Assembly: GCA_017629415.1 (NCBI GenBank)
Contig: JAGBXG010000165.1
Coordinates: 1-6,724 of the forward strand
DNA: 6,724 bases
Source: Pseudomonadota bacterium
Lineage (GTDB): Bacteria; Myxococcota; Bradymonadia; UBA4248
Direction of reading: 5' to 3'
Under the pieces are notes generated by a model. The model searched no databases and was not told the origin of the DNA. It saw only the letters and a list, made by a program, of their open reading frames with translations. Positions within the stretch are counted from its first letter, which is position 1. Each line of letters begins with the position of its first letter. The position numbers were made by a program, and so were the translations under genes. Positions 5,183 through 6,724 of this stretch are shown piece by piece.

Positions 5183-6091
5183 TTATTCTGCTTTTTTGTC
5201 TTCAGCGTCGTCAGCTTTTTTGCTTTCAGCGTTGTCAGCTTTTTTGCTTTCAGCGTTGTCAGCTTTTTTGTCTTCTGTTTTCACGTTGTCAGCTTTTTTG
5301 TTGCATTTGCATTCGCCGCCATTTTTCTTGCAGCATTCGCTGTCAGATTTGCCGCAGCAGCACGTGGATTTTTCTTCGAAGATGCATTTGTAAATGATAC
5401 CGGCGATGATAGCACCGGCGATGGGTGCAAGCCAGAAGAGCCAAAGCTGCTGGATAGGTTCGCCCATCGTGAAGACTGCCATGGCGGTTGAGCGTGCAGG
5501 GTTGACGGAGGTGTTGGTGACGGGGATGCTGATGAGGTGGATGAGGGTGAGGCAGAGGTCGATGGCGATGGGGGCGAAGCCGGCGGGAGCACGTTTGTCG
5601 GTGGCGCCGATGATGACGAGGAGGAAGATGCAGGTCAGGACGGCTTCGGTGACGAAGGCAGCGCCCATGCCGACAGCTTTGCCGCCGAATGCGTTGAATC
5701 CGTTGACGAGTTCGTTGGACCAGCCGTTGGTGGCGAAGGTGCCGGCGGTTGCAGCGGTGAGGTCAGGATTGGCGATGAAGAGGAGGAGTGCAGCAGCTGC
5801 GATGCCGCCAGCACATTGGGCGATGATGTAAGCAATGATATCTTTGGGATCTTTTGTGAAGCGACCGGCGGCAACAAGTCCGAGTGTCACGGCGGGGTTG
5901 AGGTGGCAGCCGGAGATATGGCCGATAGCATAAGCCATGGTGAGGACGGTGAGACCGAAGGCGATAGAAACGCCGACATAGCCGATTCCGAAGTTGTTGG
6001 CGCCACAAGCGAGCAGGGCAGAGCCGCAGCCGCCGAGCACGAGCCAGAATGTGCCGATAAATTCAGCAGCAGCACGTTTGGTAAGACACAT
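5183..6091 (-). CDS. aqpZ: AqpZ-type water channel with a Cys-rich and Lys/Asp/Ala-repeat C-terminal tail
   Basis: An inner-membrane aquaporin of the MIP family. Residues 1-240 follow E. coli AqpZ closely as I recall that protein: [13 protein letters not shown] near the start, [19 protein letters not shown] at 58-67, the [10 protein letters not shown] segment, [15 protein letters not shown] and VNPARS at 196-201. Both NPA motifs are intact (65-67 and 197-199). The four selectivity-filter residues equivalent to AqpZ Phe43, His174, Thr183 and Arg189 are present as Phe45, His185, Thr194 and Arg200, so it should pass water and not glycerol. The family usually ends near residue 230-240. Here about 60 residues are added: seven Cys within 244-263 (CCC, CC, C-K-C), then a charged repeat tail built from KKADNAES units (265-302). 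In AqpZ the C-terminus is cytoplasmic, so the tail should be too. The start has a strong AGGAG five bases upstream (6097-6101). It converges on the lipoprotein operon and diverges from the response regulator. Confidence 0.95.
   Translation of the reverse strand: MCLTKRAAAEFIGTFWLVLGGCGSALLACGANNFGIGYVGVSIAFGLTVLTMAYAIGHISGCHLNPAVTLGLVAAGRFTKDPKDIIAYIIAQCAGGIAAAALLLFIANPDLTAATAGTFATNGWSNELVNGFNAFGGKAVGMGAAFVTEAVLTCIFLLVIIGATDKRAPAGFAPIAIDLCLTLIHLISIPVTNTSVNPARSTAMAVFTMGEPIQQLWLFWLAPIAGAIIAGIIYKCIFEEKSTCCCGKSDSECCKKNGGECKCNKKADNVKTEDKKADNAESKKADNAESKKADDAEDKKAE
5186..5299 (-). repeat. 24-bp tandem coding repeats in the aquaporin tail
   Basis: These repeats encode residues 265-302: a variant ten-residue unit [10 protein letters not shown], two identical KKADNAES units, KKADDAED, and a final KKAE. 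The period is eight codons, and two units are identical at DNA level, so copy number may vary between strains by replication slippage. Repeats this short, coding and in frame are not a CRISPR array. Confidence 0.92.
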
Positions 6092-6121
6092 AAAATCTCC
6101 TAGAATTTGGAAGATGTAGAA

Positions 6122-6151
6122 AAGATATTTTCCTTAACGTTAGGAAAACAA
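6122..6151 (-). promoter_or_regulatory. Palindromic operator-like site in the aquaporin upstream region
   Basis: TTTTCCT (6128-6134) and AGGAAAA (6142-6148) are perfect inverted arms enclosing an AACGTT palindrome with one extra T. On the minus strand, TTGTTT (6146-6151) and TATCTT (6122-6127) are 18 bases apart and could be a weak -35/-10 pair with the palindrome in the spacer. That layout is used by MerR-family activators, though no such regulator is encoded here. The palindrome could also act as an RNA stem in the leader. Confidence 0.4.
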
Positions 6152-6271
6152 ATACATTGCATTGCAATACGCCAACATTTGTATGATGGCAATGAAAATC
6201 TGAGTTATGTTCAGTATTTATACAACTCTAAACGGGGATCGCATGGCGTAAAGTTACAAAATGATACATGA

Positions 6272-6300
6272 TAGACTTTCGAGTGTAGATCGTATATATT
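6272..6300 (+). promoter_or_regulatory. Candidate promoter for the response regulator gene
   Basis: TAGACT (6272-6277) and TATATT (6295-6300) are 17 bases apart, matching sigma-70 consensus at four and five of six positions. The implied leader is about 70 bases. The match is reasonable but the surroundings are AT-rich. Confidence 0.35.
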
Positions 6301-6375
6301 ATGACGTTTAGGGGAAGTGTGGCTGTCCTTTGGTGTCAGCATTCATTGATTGAGATTCTAAGTTTGAAGAAGTCT

Positions 6376-6724
6376 ATGACAACAGCGAACATTCTCGTCG
6401 TTGATGACGAAAAAAATATTTGTCGGACCGTGAGCATGGTGCTTCAGGGTGAAGATTATGAAGTGGACACGGCTTCGAGTGCGGAGGAAGGTCTTGAGAT
6501 GCTGAATGAGCATTCTTATGACGTTGTTTTGCTCGATGTTCAGATGACGGGCATGTCTGGTCTTGAGATGCTCGAGCGTGTACGTCAGATGGATGCAGCC
6601 CCCGAAGTGATTATGATGAGCGGTCATGCGATGCTGACGGATGCAGTGAATGCGACGCGTTTGGGGGCATTTGATTTTTTAGAGAAGCCGCTGGATCGTG
6701 AGCGTTTGCTTTTAACGGTACGTA
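6376..6724 (+). CDS. Response regulator, receiver domain (NtrC-like), truncated by the window edge
   Basis: The first 116 residues of a two-component response regulator are visible and the gene continues past the right edge. The receiver domain is complete in its key positions: acidic pair Asp10-Asp11, phospho-acceptor Asp54 within LLDVQM, Ser82 in the switch position of VIMMSGH, and Lys104 in FLEKP. The LGAFDFLEKPLDRERLLLTVR region is typical of receivers joined to a sigma-54 AAA+ activator domain (NtrC, ZraR, AtoC group). I therefore infer, but cannot see, an ATPase and a DNA-binding domain downstream. The start ATG 6376 is preceded by a weak GAAGAAG (6366-6372). No sensor kinase lies upstream, so its partner may be downstream or elsewhere. 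It is transcribed away from the aquaporin gene. Confidence 0.92.
   Translation, partial: MTTANILVVDDEKNICRTVSMVLQGEDYEVDTASSAEEGLEMLNEHSYDVVLLDVQMTGMSGLEMLERVRQMDAAPEVIMMSGHAMLTDAVNATRLGAFDFLEKPLDRERLLLTVR

Larger units (their letters stand above)
6092..6375. other. Divergent intergenic region between aquaporin and response regulator
   Basis: No gene is supported in these 284 bases. The part nearest the aquaporin gene has a 21-bp imperfect palindrome (6128-6148) and an ATTGC-ATT-GCAAT inverted repeat (6156-6168). The part nearest the response regulator gene has a promoter candidate (6272-6300). Divergent control from one region is possible but not shown. Confidence 0.6.

Noticed and set aside
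5186..5299. Regular 24-bp repeats considered as a CRISPR array
   Set aside because: There are no unique spacers; the units are contiguous, in frame and code for an eight-residue peptide repeat.
5159..5491. Plus-strand open frame with a repeated FAFSVVSFF pattern resembling a hydrophobic repeat protein
   Set aside because: It is the antisense shadow of the KKADNAES repeats and Cys-rich segment of the aquaporin, which has clear homology and a strong ribosome binding site on the minus strand.
5537..6103. Plus-strand open frame of 188 codons rich in Glu, Asp and Gly
   Set aside because: It lies wholly opposite the AqpZ core; its composition follows from the Ala/Ile/Leu-rich channel read in antisense, and it has no recognisable domain.
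359..6724. The whole window as one defence or mobile system
   Set aside because: There is no transposase, integrase, toxin-antitoxin pair, nuclease or other hallmark, the genes are in separately terminated units, and the recognisable ones are ordinary transport and regulatory genes.

Overview
The window looks like chromosomal DNA of a Gram-negative bacterium with mid-range GC. Two putative lipoproteins, an AqpZ-type aquaporin with an added tail, and the receiver domain of what looks like an NtrC-type response regulator all fit that. The receiver style and the many small Cys-rich or repeat-bearing proteins suggest a deltaproteobacterial or myxobacterial relative, but this is an inference and no phylogenetic marker is present.

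Layout, left to right. Positions 1-358 are non-coding, with a strong GC-rich hairpin at the left edge and several short inverted repeats ahead of the first gene. Positions 359-1147 (+) encode an unrecognised, extremely acidic 262-residue protein with 11 cysteines packed into 20 residues; it ends at a good intrinsic terminator. Positions 1337-3187 (+) encode a complete ABC half-exporter (membrane domain plus ATPase) with an EF-hand-like aspartate motif at its extreme C-terminus. After a 13-bp inverted repeat and a good promoter, two lipoprotein genes follow (3375-3683 and 3728-4810, +), probably as one operon. They share a TPR-like module with a fixed pair of cysteines; the second carries two copies of it plus a second, internally duplicated four-cysteine module.

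Positions 4811-5182 are non-coding and hold a possible weak terminator, two adjacent hairpins of the same unusual bulged design (REP-like), and the minus-strand terminator of the next gene. Positions 5183-6091 (-) encode the aquaporin, whose core matches water-selective AqpZ closely but which carries a Cys-rich segment and a Lys/Asp/Ala repeat tail of about 60 residues. A 284-bp divergent intergenic region follows, and a response regulator gene (6376 onward, +) runs off the right edge.

The genes do not assemble into any pathway I recognise. The recurring theme is cysteine: a Cys/Asp cluster in the first protein, a Cys-rich tail on the aquaporin, and regularly spaced cysteines in both exported lipoproteins. 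Metal binding (the cytoplasmic clusters) and disulfide stabilisation (the exported modules) are reasonable but unproven readings. The best candidates for undescribed biology are the lipoprotein pair, the Cys/Asp-rich protein and the tailed aquaporin.
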